64,000 nucleotides of DNA from Rhizobium ruizarguesonis (GTDB lineage Bacteria > Pseudomonadota > Alphaproteobacteria > Rhizobiales > Rhizobiaceae). A program made the position numbers and the translations under genes. Numbering within the stretch: the first letter of the stretch is position 1; every line of letters begins with the position of its first letter. The stretch covers positions 22,799-86,798 of the forward strand of contig NZ_PQIG01000082.1 in NCBI RefSeq assembly GCF_012349115.1. The letters run 5' to 3'. Below, in pieces: positions 56,407 to 64,000 of the stretch. The notes beneath the pieces are model-generated. The model was not told the origin of the DNA. It made no database searches and worked only from the letters and a program-made list of their open reading frames with translations.

Positions 56407-57486
56407 TCAAAGTGCGACCGAGAGGGCGCTGTCGCGTCGGGGAGCCACCTCCTGCGAGTTGACCATTGCGCCCGCGAGCTGGCGGAACGTGACAAGCCCC
56501 AATGCTTCCCCGGATGGTGAAACCACTCTGGCATCGTCGTGCGCCGCCGATGCCAGGATCCGGACGGCGTCTTCGACGGTCGTGCCTGATGCGATCGTCA
56601 ATCCGCCTGGGACCGCGCCGGAGTGCAGGGATGTCATGATGGCATCGACTTGGATGACCCGCCCTCGATTGACCTCCTTGACGAAGTTGGCGATGTAGGC
56701 GTCTGCCGGACGCAGAACGATGTCCTGGCTGGTGCCCTGTTGGATGACTTCGCCATCGCGCAGGATCGCAATCTGGTCGCCCAGCCGAAGGGCCTCATCG
56801 AGATCATGGGTGATGAAGACGATGGTCTTCTTGATCTCCTTCTGAATGTCGAGAAGGACCGACTGCATATCGGTGCGGATCAAAGGGTCGAGCGCCGAAT
56901 AGGCCTCGTCCATCAGCAGAACCGGCGCATCGTTCGAGAGGGCGCGTGCCAGCCCGACGCGCTGCTGCATCCCGCCCGACAGCTGGTTGGGATATTTGCT
57001 CTCGAAGCCTTTCAGGCCGACCCGCTCCAGCCAGCCCATGGCGACGTCGACGGCTTTCGAGCGCTCCATGCCCTGCACTTCGCGGCCGAAGATGGTATTG
57101 TCGAGAACATTCCGGTGCGGCAGAAGCGCGAACTTCTGAAACACCATGGCCGTCTGGTGCCGGCGAAACGTCCGCAATTCGGTCTCATTCATTTTCACCA
57201 CATCGACGCCGTCGACAAGCACTTCGCCTGATGTCGGATCGATCAGGCGATTGATGTGGCGGATGAGCGTCGACTTGCCCGAACCCGAAAGGCCCATGAT
57301 GACCTGGATGCGGCCCGAGGGTATCTCGATATTGATATCCTTCAAGCCCAGCACGTGGCCGTGCTTTGCGTTGAGCTCGGTCTTCGACAATCCCTTTTGG
57401 ACGGCATCGACATGAGCGCCGGGATTGGGACCGAAGATCTTGTAGAGATTGCGGATCTTGATGCCGCCGAACCGATGATCAGCCAT
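56407..57486 (-). CDS. Glycine-betaine-type ABC transporter ATP-binding protein
   Basis: ATPase of a ProV/OpuA-type importer for betaines. The start at 57486 (MADHRFGGIKIRNLYKIFG) is chosen; an earlier frame overlaps the permease. The 359-residue product has Walker A GLSGSGKST, QMVF-type Q-loop AMVFQKFALLPHR, signature LSGGMQQR and Walker B PVLLMDEAYSALDP, then a C-terminal CBS-like pair region (about 280-350) as in ProV. It overlaps the permease gene by 8 bases. Confidence 0.93.
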   Translation of the reverse strand: MADHRFGGIKIRNLYKIFGPNPGAHVDAVQKGLSKTELNAKHGHVLGLKDINIEIPSGRIQVIMGLSGSGKSTLIRHINRLIDPTSGEVLVDGVDVVKMNETELRTFRRHQTAMVFQKFALLPHRNVLDNTIFGREVQGMERSKAVDVAMGWLERVGLKGFESKYPNQLSGGMQQRVGLARALSNDAPVLLMDEAYSALDPLIRTDMQSVLLDIQKEIKKTIVFITHDLDEALRLGDQIAILRDGEVIQQGTSQDIVLRPADAYIANFVKEVNRGRVIQVDAIMTSLHSGAVPGGLTIASGTTVEDAVRILASAAHDDARVVSPSGEALGLVTFRQLAGAMVNSQEVAPRRDSALSVAL

Positions 57487-58366
57487 GGACGATCTCCCGA
57501 TGCTTCTGGAGCCGCTTGCCATAGGCCTGGCTGACCCGGTCGAAGATGATGGCAATGCCGACGATGGCAAGGCCGTTGAAAATACCCAGGGTGAAGTACT
57601 GGTTGGCGATGGCCTTCAGAACCGGTTGGCCCAGGCCCTGGACGCCGATCATCGAGGCGACGACCACCATGGCGAGCGCCATCATGATGGTCTGGTTGAT
57701 GCCGGCCATGATGGTGGGAAGCGCCAGCGGCAGCTGGACCTTGAACAGCTTCTGCGCGCTCGACGTCCCGAAGGCGTCGGCCGCCTCGAGCACGTCCTTG
57801 TCGACCAGACGGATGCCGAGGTCGGTCAGCCTTATCATCGGCGGGATGGCATAGATGACAACGGCGATCAGTCCAGGCACCTTGCCGATGCCGAGCAGCA
57901 TGACGACAGGGATGAGATAGACGAAGCTCGGCATGGTCTGCATGACGTCGAGGATCGGATTGATGACGCGTTGCAGCCGGTCGGAACGCGCCATGAATAT
58001 CCCCATCGGGATGCCGATGGCGATGGAGAGCACGGTACAGACGAAGATCATCGAGACCGTCCGCATCGTATCGTCCCACATGTCGAAATAGCCGATCAGC
58101 AGCAGCGTGACGAGACAGCCGAAGACGATCTTCAGGCTGCGGCTCGCAAACCATGCGATGACAAGGATGATCGCCGTAATGATCGGCCACGGCGTCTGCG
58201 TCATGAAGCGGTCGGCGGCGATCAGGAAATGCTGCAGCGGGGAGAAGAGGCTTTCGATCGCGTCGCCATAGGTGCGGGTAAATGTGCGAAAGCCGTCATC
58301 GATCGCCTTCTTCAGATTGCGAAGGGCATCGTCATCCATATGCGGGAATTTATAAAACCATTCCAT
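57479..58366 (-). CDS. Glycine-betaine-type ABC transporter permease
   Basis: ProW/OpuAB-type inner-membrane permease of about 295 residues. The start at 58366 (MEWFYKFPHMDDD) is preferred because AAGGGGAA lies just upstream; an earlier start adds seven basic residues. Five or more hydrophobic helices and the permease loop EAADAFGTSSAQKLFKVQLP are seen. It follows the binding-protein gene after a 208-base gap containing repeats and overlaps the ATPase gene. Confidence 0.92.
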   Translation of the reverse strand: MEWFYKFPHMDDDALRNLKKAIDDGFRTFTRTYGDAIESLFSPLQHFLIAADRFMTQTPWPIITAIILVIAWFASRSLKIVFGCLVTLLLIGYFDMWDDTMRTVSMIFVCTVLSIAIGIPMGIFMARSDRLQRVINPILDVMQTMPSFVYLIPVVMLLGIGKVPGLIAVVIYAIPPMIRLTDLGIRLVDKDVLEAADAFGTSSAQKLFKVQLPLALPTIMAGINQTIMMALAMVVVASMIGVQGLGQPVLKAIANQYFTLGIFNGLAIVGIAIIFDRVSQAYGKRLQKHREIVHG

Positions 58367-58427
58367 TCGGTTCCCCTTTTTCTTCAAAGAGCCGTGGCAG
58401 TCTTTTTGATTTTATCGGCAGCGAGAG

Positions 58428-58450
58428 GCGGTGCGCATTAAGCGCACCGC
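58428..58450. terminator. Hairpin between the binding-protein and permease genes
   Basis: GCGGTGCGC (58428-58436) pairs with GCGCACCGC (58442-58450) around ATTAA. On the minus strand it lies after the binding-protein gene and before the permease gene, followed by an A/T-rich stretch. It probably allows more binding protein than permease by partial termination or RNA protection. Confidence 0.55.
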
Positions 58451-58463
58451 AGTGGTCGGCGTT

Positions 58464-58576
58464 AGAGCATGATGCCGAAAAGTGTGCGCGGTTTTCGGAC
58501 GACATCATGCTCTCACTATTTAACTCAGAACAGGATTCAGATTTTAGGCCGAACAGGCCTGAAATCATCCTGTTCT
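58464..58576. repeat. Two intergenic palindromes resembling rhizobial mosaic repeats (RIME-like)
   Basis: A first palindrome (58464-58513) has arms AGAGCATGATG and CATCATGCTCT with an inner CCGAAAA/TTTTCGG pair. A second (58527-58576) has arms AGAACAGGAT and ATCCTGTTCT and reaches into the stop codon of the binding-protein gene. Composite palindromes with a GAGCATGATG arm and a CCGAAAA core are familiar from Rhizobium intergenic repeats. Assignment to RIME is from memory of the arm sequence and needs alignment. Confidence 0.6.
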
Positions 58577-59576
58577 AGAGAGCAGCTTCGATCTTCGTGG
58601 CTGCCTCAGGCGAGACCCACTTGGTCCACAGGTCCTTGTTTTCTTTGAGGAAGTGCTTGGCGCCGTCCTCACCGGTCGCCTGGTTGTCGGTCATCCACGC
58701 CATCAGCTTGTTGACCGTCTCATTGCTCCAGGAGCGCTTCGTCAGGTAGTCCATGACCTCCGGCCCGGCCTTTTCCGAAAAAGGCTTGGCAACCAGGGTC
58801 ACCACGTGATCGACCGGCCATGCATTCGGCTTCGGATCGGGGCAATCGGCGACGGTATTGCAGCGCTTCCATTCGGCGGCGTCGTTCGGCACGCCGGCTT
58901 CCAGCTTGACCATCTGGTACTTGCCGAGCAGAGCGGTCGGCGCCCAGTAATAGCCGGCCCAGCCTTCCTTGCGTTCGTAAGCCTTGGAGATTGAACCATC
59001 GAGGCCGGCAGCCGAACCGGTATCGACGAGGGTGAAGCCCGCCTTGTCGGCTTCGAAGGCCTTGTAGAGCTGCGTGGTCACCACGGTGCCGCCCCAGCCC
59101 TGCGGACCGTTATAGATGGCGCCCTTCTTCGCATCCTCAGGAGCGGGGAAGAGTTCCGGATGCTTCAGCACGTCGCCGATGGTCTTGATGTCGGGATGGG
59201 CGTCGGCCAGATATTTGGGAATCCACCAGCCCTGGACGCCGCCATCGGGCAGCGGCGAGCCGACCTGGACGATCCGGCCTTCATCCGTTCCCTTCTTGAC
59301 GACATCGGGCAGCAGGTCGATCCAGGCTTCCGGCGCGATATCAGGCTGGCCCTTTTCGGCCATCGAGGTAATCGTCGGTACGGTATCGCCGACGGTGATT
59401 TCGGCATCACAGCCATAACCTTCGTTCAGGATGAACTTGTCGAGGTTGGAGAGAACCTCTGCACTCTGCCAGTTCATGCTGGCGATGGTCACCGTGCCGC
59501 ATTCGGCGGCGCTGGCGAAAGACGCCCCGCCAATCAGGCCGAACGTCAGACATGTCGATGCAAGTAGTTTTTTCAT
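58575..59576 (-). CDS. Glycine-betaine-type periplasmic substrate-binding protein (OpuAC family)
   Basis: Solute-binding subunit of the betaine importer. The 333-residue product opens with a Sec signal (MKKLLASTCLTFGLIGGASF then SAA-like cleavage). The OpuAC fold is seen, with several Trp residues (ASMNWQSAE, GVQGWWIPKYL, GWAGYYWAPTALLG) of the kind that form the aromatic box for quaternary ammonium groups. Disulfide-type Cys pairs are present (CNTVADCPD). It lies between the P5CR-like gene (67 bases) and the permease gene. Confidence 0.93.
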   Translation of the reverse strand: MKKLLASTCLTFGLIGGASFASAAECGTVTIASMNWQSAEVLSNLDKFILNEGYGCDAEITVGDTVPTITSMAEKGQPDIAPEAWIDLLPDVVKKGTDEGRIVQVGSPLPDGGVQGWWIPKYLADAHPDIKTIGDVLKHPELFPAPEDAKKGAIYNGPQGWGGTVVTTQLYKAFEADKAGFTLVDTGSAAGLDGSISKAYERKEGWAGYYWAPTALLGKYQMVKLEAGVPNDAAEWKRCNTVADCPDPKPNAWPVDHVVTLVAKPFSEKAGPEVMDYLTKRSWSNETVNKLMAWMTDNQATGEDGAKHFLKENKDLWTKWVSPEAATKIEAAL

Positions 59577-59643
59577 TCTCGTTCCCTCTGTTTAGCGGCC
59601 GGTTTTGCTGAGCGGGGCGCCGCAGGACCCACTCCAACGGTTG

Positions 59644-60438
59644 TCAGGAAGCGTCTCCCATACTCACCGATTTCTTGAATGCTGCCGATAGTCCCTCCGC
59701 AACCGAAGCGTCGAACCCGGCAGCGCGCATGCCTTCAATGGCCGCCGCAGTGGTGCCGCGATAGGCAAGAAAGGTTTGAACGACATCGTCAGGAGATTCG
59801 TCTTGGCGCTCCAGCAGGCGGCCGGCGCCCGTGATCACCGTGTTGACGGCGCGGCGCGCAATCTCCGCCGACAGGCCATTGGCGACGGCGTCGCGCATCA
59901 TGGCGGCGGCGAGCAGCGCCGGGAATGCCGGTCCAGACCCGGAAAGGCCGGTGAGGTAATCGATGTCGCTTTCCCTTGCGACCTCGTCCTCAGATCCGCA
60001 TGCCTGAAAAATCGCGCGGACGAGCGCCCGGTCGTCTTCGGCGACGTCGCTCGCGCCAATCCACGGCGTATAGGACTTGGCGACGTCGGCAGCGGCATTC
60101 GGCAAAGCGCGCACGACGCGACTGGTGTTGTGGCATTCGGAAAGTGCGTCCAGGCGGATGCCCGCCATGACCGAGATGACCAGCTTGCCGCCGGCATCGA
60201 CATCAAGAGCACGCCAGTCATCAGGACGGACGGAAAGAACGATCACGTCCGAGCGGTCGGCAAGCGCCTGACTGTCGGTGGTCAGGAAAGAATTCGGGAA
60301 ACGGCGCGGCTCTTCACTACGATAGGAGAGGGAGAGATTTCGAGGTTCGACCAGGCCGGCATCAAGGATCGAGCCGGCGATTGCTCCGCCAAGCCAACCG
60401 CCGCCGCCGATGATACCGATCCTCAAGGAAACGCTCAT
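59644..60438 (-). CDS. Pyrroline-5-carboxylate-reductase-like protein
   Basis: A 264-residue NADP-dependent reductase of the ProC fold. N-terminal GIIGGGGWLGGAIAGSIL dinucleotide site, then VVRALPNAAADV and the C-terminal signature LSGSGPAFPALLAAAM. Proline biosynthesis is the standard role, but context with a betaine importer, flavoproteins and an Ldh2 enzyme suggests a catabolic or salvage role with a proline-related or N-methylated substrate. It starts 12 bases from the TetR stop. Confidence 0.87.
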   Translation of the reverse strand: MSVSLRIGIIGGGGWLGGAIAGSILDAGLVEPRNLSLSYRSEEPRRFPNSFLTTDSQALADRSDVIVLSVRPDDWRALDVDAGGKLVISVMAGIRLDALSECHNTSRVVRALPNAAADVAKSYTPWIGASDVAEDDRALVRAIFQACGSEDEVARESDIDYLTGLSGSGPAFPALLAAAMMRDAVANGLSAEIARRAVNTVITGAGRLLERQDESPDDVVQTFLAYRGTTAAAIEGMRAAGFDASVAEGLSAAFKKSVSMGDAS

Positions 60439-60449
60439 CCCGTCCTTCC

Positions 60450-61079
60450 CTAACCCGGCCTGTAGCCATGCCGCGAGAAGAAGCGATCGAGCTCCCTCTG
60501 TTGCGGCACTTCGCCGGTGTAGATCGCGATATATTCGGGGATCCGTTTCATGCGGACGGCGAGTTCCTCCCTAGCTTGCATGGAGATATATCCGATCTGC
60601 ACGAGGTAAGTTGTTCGCGCTCGGACATCCGATGTCGCTTCTGGTAGCCCGAACCGGATAAACATCAGCTTGAGGGCTTCCAGTCGAAGCTGATCGGCTT
60701 GCCGGACCTCGGCGAGAATCTCGTCGGACTGCAGCGCCCAGCTGCGCACGGCGAATTCGAACCGGGCGTCGAACAGATCATTGTTGAGCCAGCAGTCGAA
60801 GACGTTGAGCATCGCCTCGGCAAGCGATTCCGCGTAGGCTTCGGACTGCTTGATGATGTTGCCGGTGTTTTTGTCGCGCCACCGCGCCACGAGCCCGGCC
60901 AGCAGTTCCTCCCGGTCCTTGAAGAACCAGTAGAAGCTCGTGCGCGAAAGGTTGAGCTTCTTCGCCAGCGGCAGAATTTTCACCGAATCCACGCCGGAAT
61001 CCAGCAGCGAGTGGTAAGCTGCTTCCAGCCATCCCTCCTGCGATCCGCGCCAGCCAGTGTCATTCAAAGCCTGATCCAT
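60450..61079 (-). CDS. TetR-family transcriptional regulator
   Basis: The product (209 residues from the ATG at 61079, with AGGAGA upstream; an earlier start at 61115 adds twelve residues) has a TetR N-terminal helix-turn-helix (ILPLAKKLNLSRTSFYWFFK) and an all-helical ligand domain. It is divergent from the second flavoprotein gene. The gap between them holds a long inverted repeat (61120-61181), so it likely controls both arms of the locus. The inducer is unknown, perhaps the imported betaine. Confidence 0.9.
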   Translation of the reverse strand: MDQALNDTGWRGSQEGWLEAAYHSLLDSGVDSVKILPLAKKLNLSRTSFYWFFKDREELLAGLVARWRDKNTGNIIKQSEAYAESLAEAMLNVFDCWLNNDLFDARFEFAVRSWALQSDEILAEVRQADQLRLEALKLMFIRFGLPEATSDVRARTTYLVQIGYISMQAREELAVRMKRIPEYIAIYTGEVPQQRELDRFFSRHGYRPG

Positions 61080-61119
61080 GGATAATCTCCTATCAAATTG
61101 CGCAGCCGCGCACAAGAAA

Positions 61120-61181
61120 AATGTACATCTGTGTCTAAAGTAACGACCCAGTTGTTTTCAATGTTGACACATATGTACATT
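61120..61181. promoter_or_regulatory. Paired ATGTACAT sites in the divergent TetR/flavoprotein promoter region
   Basis: AATGTACATCTGTGTC (61120-61135) and GACACATATGTACATT (61166-61181) are inverted copies that match at 15 of 16 bases. Each contains the self-complementary octamer ATGTACAT. The right copy overlaps a good -35-like TTGACA (61164-61169) for the plus-strand operon. Two palindromic sites about 45 bases apart next to a TetR gene strongly suggest operators. Confidence 0.7.
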
Positions 61182-61225
61182 ATGCTTAGCGTTCCCTCCG
61201 ATGTTTTAATCCGGAACCACGGCCC

Positions 61226-63262
61226 ATGTCGAACGATCCCCTTCTTCAGCCCTATCAGCTCAAGCATCTGACGCTGCGCAACCGTATCATCGTGACCTCC
61301 CACGAGCCGGCCTATCCGGAAGACGGCATGCCGAAGGAGAGGTATCGCGCCTATACGGTGGAGCGGGCAAAGGGCGGCGTGGCCTTGACGATGACGGCCG
61401 GCTCGGCCGCGGTGTCCAGGGACAGCCCGCCGGTCTTTAACAACCTGCTTGCCTATAAGGACGAGATCGTACCCTGGATCAGGGAAATGACCGACGCCGT
61501 GCATGAAGAGGGTGCGGCGATCATGATCCAGCTCACCCATCTCGGCCGGCGCACGCGCTGGGACAAGGGCGACTGGCTGCCGGTCGTGGCGCCATCGCAT
61601 CATCGCGAGGCGTCCCATCGCTCCTTCCCGAAGAAGATGGAAGATTGGGATATCGAGCGCATCATCAAGGATTTTGCCGACGCTGCGGAGCGCATGAAGG
61701 CGGGCGGCATGGACGGCGTCGAGCTGGAAGCCTACGGCCATCTGATCGACCAGTTCACGTCTCCGCTCACCAACGAGCTCGACGGTCCTTATGGCGGCTC
61801 GCTCGATAACCGTTTGCGCTTCTGTTTCGATGTCTTCAAAGCGATCCGGCAAAGAGTGGGGAACGACTTCATTCTGGGCGTGCGCTACACCGCCGACGAA
61901 TGTCTTCCGGGCGGCACCGGCAAGGCCGAAGGCTTGGAAATCTCCAGGCGCCTGAAGGAAAGCGGCCTCATCGATTACCTCAACGTCATTCGCGGTCACA
62001 TCGATACCGATGCGGGTCTCACCGACGTGATCCCGATCCAGGGCATGGCGAATTCACCGCATCTCGATTTCGCCGGCGAAATTCGCGCCGCGACCAACTT
62101 CCCGACCTTCCACGCGGCGAAAATCCCGGACGTCGCCACCGCGCGCCATGCGATCGCCTCCGGCAAGGTCGACATGATCGGCATGACCCGCGCCCACATG
62201 ACCGACCCGCATATCGTCCGCAAGATCATCGAAAAGCGGGAAGACGATATTCGTCCCTGTGTCGGCGCCAATTACTGTCTCGATCGCATCTACCAGGGCG
62301 GGGCCGCCTTCTGTATCCACAATGCCGCCACCGGCCGCGAACTGACCATGCCGCATATCGTGGCGAAGGCCGACGCCAAGAAAAAGGTCGTCATCGTCGG
62401 CGCCGGCCCGGCCGGTCTGGAAGCGGCGCGCGTCGCCGGAGAACGCGGCCACCAGGTCGTGGTTTTCGAAGCGGCGAACCATCCCGGCGGTCAGATCCGC
62501 CTCACCGCCCAGAGCGAGCGCCGCAAGGAAATGATCAGCATCATCGACTGGCGCATGAGCCAGTGCGAGAAATACGACGTCACCTTCCACTTCAACACCT
62601 GGGCGGAAGCCGATACCATCGAGGCCGAGAATCCCGATGTCGTCATCATCGCGACAGGCGGCCTGCCGCATACCGAGGTTCTCGCCAGCGGCAACGAGCT
62701 AGTGGTCTCTTCATGGGACATCATCTCCGGCGACGTGAAACCTGGAACCAACGTGCTGATCTTCGACGATGCCGGCGACCATGCCGGCCTTCAGGCGGCG
62801 GAGTTTCTCGCCAAGGCAGGCGCCAAGGTCGAGATCATGACGCCGGACCGCTCCTTCGCGCCCGAGGTCATGGCCATGAATCTCGTGCCCTATATGCGGT
62901 CTCTCCAAAAGCATGACGTGACCTTCACCGTCACCTACCGTCTGGAAGCCGTCGAAAAGAGCGGCAACCAGCTCGTTGCCCATGTCGGCAGCGATTACGG
63001 CGGGATTGCCAGGCAGCACAGCTTCGACCAGATCGTCGTCAATCATGGGACCATTCCGCTCGACGAGCTCTATTTCGAACTGAAACCCGGCTCGAGCAAT
63101 CTCGGCGAAATGTCGCACGACCAGCTTCTTTCCGGAGAACCCCAGTCCATCATCCGCAATCCGGACGGCAAGTTCCAGCTGTTCCGGATCGGCGATGCGG
63201 TCGCCGCACGCAACACGCATGCAGCCATCTATGACGGGCTGCGCATCGCGAAAGATATCTGA
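61226..63262 (+). CDS. TMADH/stachydrine-demethylase-family flavoprotein (copy 2)
   Basis: A 678-residue flavoprotein of the trimethylamine/dimethylglycine/N-methylproline dehydrogenase family, predicted to demethylate an N-methyl compound and pass electrons to the ETF encoded next. The FMN barrel (LRNRIIVTSHEPAYPEDGMP, YGGSLDNRLRF) is followed by the iron-sulfur region PCVGANYCLDRIYQGGAAFC. This has Cys at spacing 0, 6 and 18, and Ala at +3 where the classic motif has Cys, so one ligand appears to be missing. The FAD/ADP site reads VVIVGAGPAGLEAARVAGERG. It starts the plus-strand operon. Confidence 0.88.
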   Translation: MSNDPLLQPYQLKHLTLRNRIIVTSHEPAYPEDGMPKERYRAYTVERAKGGVALTMTAGSAAVSRDSPPVFNNLLAYKDEIVPWIREMTDAVHEEGAAIMIQLTHLGRRTRWDKGDWLPVVAPSHHREASHRSFPKKMEDWDIERIIKDFADAAERMKAGGMDGVELEAYGHLIDQFTSPLTNELDGPYGGSLDNRLRFCFDVFKAIRQRVGNDFILGVRYTADECLPGGTGKAEGLEISRRLKESGLIDYLNVIRGHIDTDAGLTDVIPIQGMANSPHLDFAGEIRAATNFPTFHAAKIPDVATARHAIASGKVDMIGMTRAHMTDPHIVRKIIEKREDDIRPCVGANYCLDRIYQGGAAFCIHNAATGRELTMPHIVAKADAKKKVVIVGAGPAGLEAARVAGERGHQVVVFEAANHPGGQIRLTAQSERRKEMISIIDWRMSQCEKYDVTFHFNTWAEADTIEAENPDVVIIATGGLPHTEVLASGNELVVSSWDIISGDVKPGTNVLIFDDAGDHAGLQAAEFLAKAGAKVEIMTPDRSFAPEVMAMNLVPYMRSLQKHDVTFTVTYRLEAVEKSGNQLVAHVGSDYGGIARQHSFDQIVVNHGTIPLDELYFELKPGSSNLGEMSHDQLLSGEPQSIIRNPDGKFQLFRIGDAVAARNTHAAIYDGLRIAKDI

Positions 63263-63310
63263 TCGCACGAGTGGACCGCTTGTCGGCCGATCGTCTCGGG
63301 AGGTGATGAC

Positions 63311-63913
63311 ATGAGTTTACGCAATGAAAGCCTCCAGATTTTCCTGGATGCGGTTTTCGTGGCTTTCGACCAGTTCGCGAATGCCCCGGAGGCCCGCCGC
63401 TCGATTCGTCAGATTTCTGCGGCGCTTGAGCGCCCGGGAACCGCGCGTGCGGGGGAGGGAAGCCGATTGCCTGTGTGCGCTCTCCTTGATGTGGCGCTTT
63501 CCGTCGATACGTCCTATCCTTCGCTGACGCGTTTGATCGAGGGGTTCAAAGGCATCGAGCCAATGCTTGAATGGCATCGGCGGACCAAGTATGACCACAC
63601 GGCCAGCGACAATTTTGTCGATGGGCATGCCAACGCCATGATTATCGGCCCGGGAGGATTGGAGGAGCGGAGCGACCTGTGGATCGGCGTGACGTTGATG
63701 GCGCCTCACGTGCGCTATCCGGATCACGACCATGCGCCCGAGGAAGTCTATCTCGTGCTTTCCGAGGGAGAGTTCCAGCAGGGGAAAGGGGACTGGTTTT
63801 CGCCAGGTATCGGCGGATCCTTCTACAATGTCCCTGGCATCAAGCATGCGATGAGGTCGCTTGACACGCCGTTCTTCGCCTTCTGGGCATTGCTTGCCGA
63901 ACGGCCGAACTGA
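63311..63913 (+). CDS. Cupin protein resembling DMSP lyases (DddQ/DddL-type)
   Basis: A 200-residue protein with a C-terminal cupin. The motif YPDHDHAPEEVY (about residues 138-149) gives the His-x-His-x3-Glu metal ligands and Tyr residues typical of DMSP lyases, and a second His lies in PGIKHAM. Dimethylsulfoniopropionate (DMSP) is an analogue of glycine betaine, so the betaine-type importer nearby could bring it in. Within this flavoprotein/ETF operon, action on a different betaine is also possible. Lyase activity is inferred. Confidence 0.75.
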   Translation: MSLRNESLQIFLDAVFVAFDQFANAPEARRSIRQISAALERPGTARAGEGSRLPVCALLDVALSVDTSYPSLTRLIEGFKGIEPMLEWHRRTKYDHTASDNFVDGHANAMIIGPGGLEERSDLWIGVTLMAPHVRYPDHDHAPEEVYLVLSEGEFQQGKGDWFSPGIGGSFYNVPGIKHAMRSLDTPFFAFWALLAERPN

Positions 63914-63948
63914 CGGCCAGCAGTTTAGAAATAAAGGGGGGGTTGCCC

Positions 63949-64000
63949 ATGAAGATACTCGTCCCAGTCAAACGGGTTGTCGACTACAACGTGAAGATCC
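63949..64000 (+). CDS. etfB: Electron transfer flavoprotein beta subunit, 5' end only
   Basis: Only 17 codons are inside the window: MKILVPVKRVVDYNVKI, the classic EtfB N-terminus. GGGGGG lies upstream. ETF accepts electrons from TMADH-type demethylases, which fits the upstream flavoprotein. An etfA gene is expected to follow beyond the edge. Confidence 0.85.
   Translation, partial: MKILVPVKRVVDYNVKI

Overview
The window reads as chromosome or plasmid DNA of a Rhizobium-type alphaproteobacterium. Coding density and GC are high. The type VI secretion (T6SS) genes follow the imp/hcp layout of Rhizobium and Agrobacterium, catabolic operons for plant-derived compounds fill most of the rest, and one intergenic gap carries the kind of palindromic repeats seen in rhizobial genomes. 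Genus is inferred from gene content only.

Region 1 (about 1-29170) is a T6SS locus with two divergent arms. The minus-strand imp arm runs tssA-tssB-tssC1-tssC2-tagJ-tssE-tssF-tssG-fha(impI)-tssK-tssL-tssM, and tssM is cut by the left edge. The plus-strand hcp arm runs clpV-hcp, an unrecognised putative effector, an exported DUF2059-like protein, vgrG, a DUF2169 adaptor, a PAAR-like protein with a C-terminal AHH-type nuclease toxin, its likely immunity protein, decayed coding sequence and a frameshifted unknown gene. Strong stem-loops after tssC1 and after hcp could set the ratio of abundant tube/sheath parts to the rest.

Region 2 (29174-46357) looks like a phenylpropanoid (coniferyl alcohol/ferulate) catabolic locus. 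A minus-strand operon has two vanillin-dehydrogenase-like enzymes flanking a branched-chain-type ABC importer and a coniferyl-alcohol-dehydrogenase-like SDR; a divergent AraC regulator probably controls it. A separate SDR/ArsR pair follows. A MarR regulator is divergent to a plus-strand operon of a feruloyl-CoA-synthetase-like ligase, a feruloyl-CoA hydratase/lyase, a zinc alcohol dehydrogenase and a coniferyl-aldehyde-dehydrogenase-like enzyme. Together these could take coniferyl alcohol through coniferaldehyde, ferulate and feruloyl-CoA to vanillin and vanillate. No vanillate demethylase is present in the window.

Region 3 (46358-53312) holds single genes: a membrane diguanylate cyclase, a YdeP/FdhF-type molybdopterin oxidoreductase with a small translationally coupled winged-helix protein, an AraC regulator and a roughly 940-base stretch with no convincing gene.

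Region 4 (53313-64000) looks like a betaine/N-methylated amine catabolic locus. The minus strand carries a TetR regulator, a pyrroline-5-carboxylate-reductase-like enzyme, a glycine-betaine-type ABC importer, a trimethylamine-dehydrogenase-family flavoprotein and an Ldh2-family dehydrogenase. The plus strand carries a second such flavoprotein, a DMSP-lyase-like cupin and the start of etfB. A long inverted repeat between the two arms is a good TetR operator candidate. The exact substrate cannot be read from the sequence.
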